A stretch of DNA of 38,713 nucleotides from Candidatus Berkelbacteria bacterium. GTDB lineage: Bacteria; Patescibacteriota; UBA1384; 2-12-FULL-50-11. The notes beneath the pieces were generated by a model. It saw only the letters and a list, made by a program, of their open reading frames with translations, was not told the origin of the DNA and did no database searches. The stretch spans positions 1-38,713 of the forward strand of contig JAUSEP010000005.1 of assembly GCA_030650195.1 (NCBI GenBank), given 5' to 3'. This document shows, in pieces, positions 38,387 through 38,713 of this stretch. Position numbers and translations under genes: made by a program. The first letter of the stretch is position 1; each line of letters opens with the position of its first letter.

Positions 38387-38713
38387 ATGAATAATCAAAC
38401 TAGAAAATTTTTTATATACACCAGAAAATCTACCGACACCGAAGATCGGCAAGTTAGAAGCATTTCGGACCAACTGGCCGAGTTAAAAAGTTTAGCGTTA
38501 AAAGAGAATATTGAGGTTGTAGATATTTTTGTGGAGAAACAAACCGCTAAAGCTCCGGGTCGGCCAGTATTTAATGAAATGCTTCTCCGTATCGAAGCAA
38601 ATGAGGCAAATGGAATTTTAGCGTGTCACCCAGACAGATTAGCGAGAAATAGTGTTGATGGTGGAAAAATAATATATTTGCTCGATACGGGAAAAATTGC
38701 CGAGCTAAAATTT
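38387..38713 (+). CDS. Serine recombinase, N-terminal catalytic domain (runs off the window)
   Basis: ATG 38387 opens 109 codons to the window edge without a stop. 'FFIYTRKSTDTEDRQVRSISDQ' is the serine recombinase start, with the nucleophile Ser in 'YTRKS' and the S-x3-Q motif, and 'GILACHPDRLARNSVDGGKIIYLL' holds the conserved DRLAR arginines. It is intact as far as seen. Style and base use match the host rather than the island, and the type is common in Patescibacteria elements. In the chromosome before the island entered, it would have lain about 140 nt from the tRNA-Ser end. Confidence 0.9.
   Translation, partial: MNNQTRKFFIYTRKSTDTEDRQVRSISDQLAELKSLALKENIEVVDIFVEKQTAKAPGRPVFNEMLLRIEANEANGILACHPDRLARNSVDGGKIIYLLDTGKIAELKF

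Noticed and set aside
38132-38473. Minus-strand frame crossing attR taken as a separate gene
   Set aside because: The part before the core is host DNA without protein-like pattern and has no ribosome site; only the 35 codons after the core make sense, as the recombinase tail of the circular form.
1-38713. CRISPR array or cas genes
   Set aside because: No series of equal-length direct repeats with unique spacers and no Cas-like protein was seen; the repeats at 15.8-17.3 kb are coding.

Overview
The window reads as a chromosomal segment of a candidate-phyla-radiation (Patescibacteria) bacterium. It carries compact genes, many small one- to four-helix membrane proteins, families typical of these genomes (DUF5652, RmuC, GlsB/YeaQ, a DUF2103-like protein, exported M23-like proteins) and a housekeeping block (lysS, rpoD, dnaG). 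The standard code applies, with TGA used as stop. The phylum is inferred from gene families only; no rRNA is present.

Layout. 1-1.6 kb: a gene tail, then a GHKL ATPase/STAS-like pair behind a palindromic promoter. 1.6-11.7 kb: a patchwork of short transcription units (antitoxins, a BrnT-like toxin, DUF402, HIT, YggT-like, Gmad2 and a paralogous family of exported M23-like proteins). Many are joined by a recurring element that begins TAGCTCGACA and usually ends in a -10 box 6-8 nt before the next ATG. The preceding gene's stop codon is often the TAG of this element, and the transcripts look leaderless. 11.8-14.7 kb: pyrD, a membrane-tethered methyltransferase, a DUF2103-like gene and a small membrane protein. 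15-19.8 kb: a large secreted repeat protein (847 aa) that appears to start at ATA behind a perfect Shine-Dalgarno, followed by two membrane-anchored paralogues. 19.8-22.3 kb (minus strand): an operon of a GT4 glycosyltransferase, a PIG-L deacetylase and a DedA protein, suited to envelope glycolipid work. 22.4-23.9 kb: small membrane proteins. 24-30.3 kb: rmuC, lysS, a KH-domain protein with its own promoter and terminator, then rpoD and dnaG on the minus strand. 30.4-31.1 kb: a LAGLIDADG homing endonuclease whose end runs into tRNA-Ser(GGA).

31.1-38.25 kb is a visibly more G+C-rich integrated island. Its left edge is the 3' end of tRNA-Ser, and a 15-nt near-repeat of that end (14/15 identical) lies at 38235-38249. 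The serine recombinase at the left edge reads through the attachment core into antisense tRNA sequence. At the right edge the same reading frame continues from the core for 35 codons to a stop, which looks like the tail the protein would have when the island is circular. The island carries two membrane proteins, a headless second recombinase remnant, a CmoM-like methyltransferase coupled to a SAH-hydrolase-like/cupin fusion, and a truncated exported-type protein. Beyond the island, AT-richer host-like DNA resumes with the start of another serine recombinase (38387 to the window end), which marks this tRNA as an integration hotspot.
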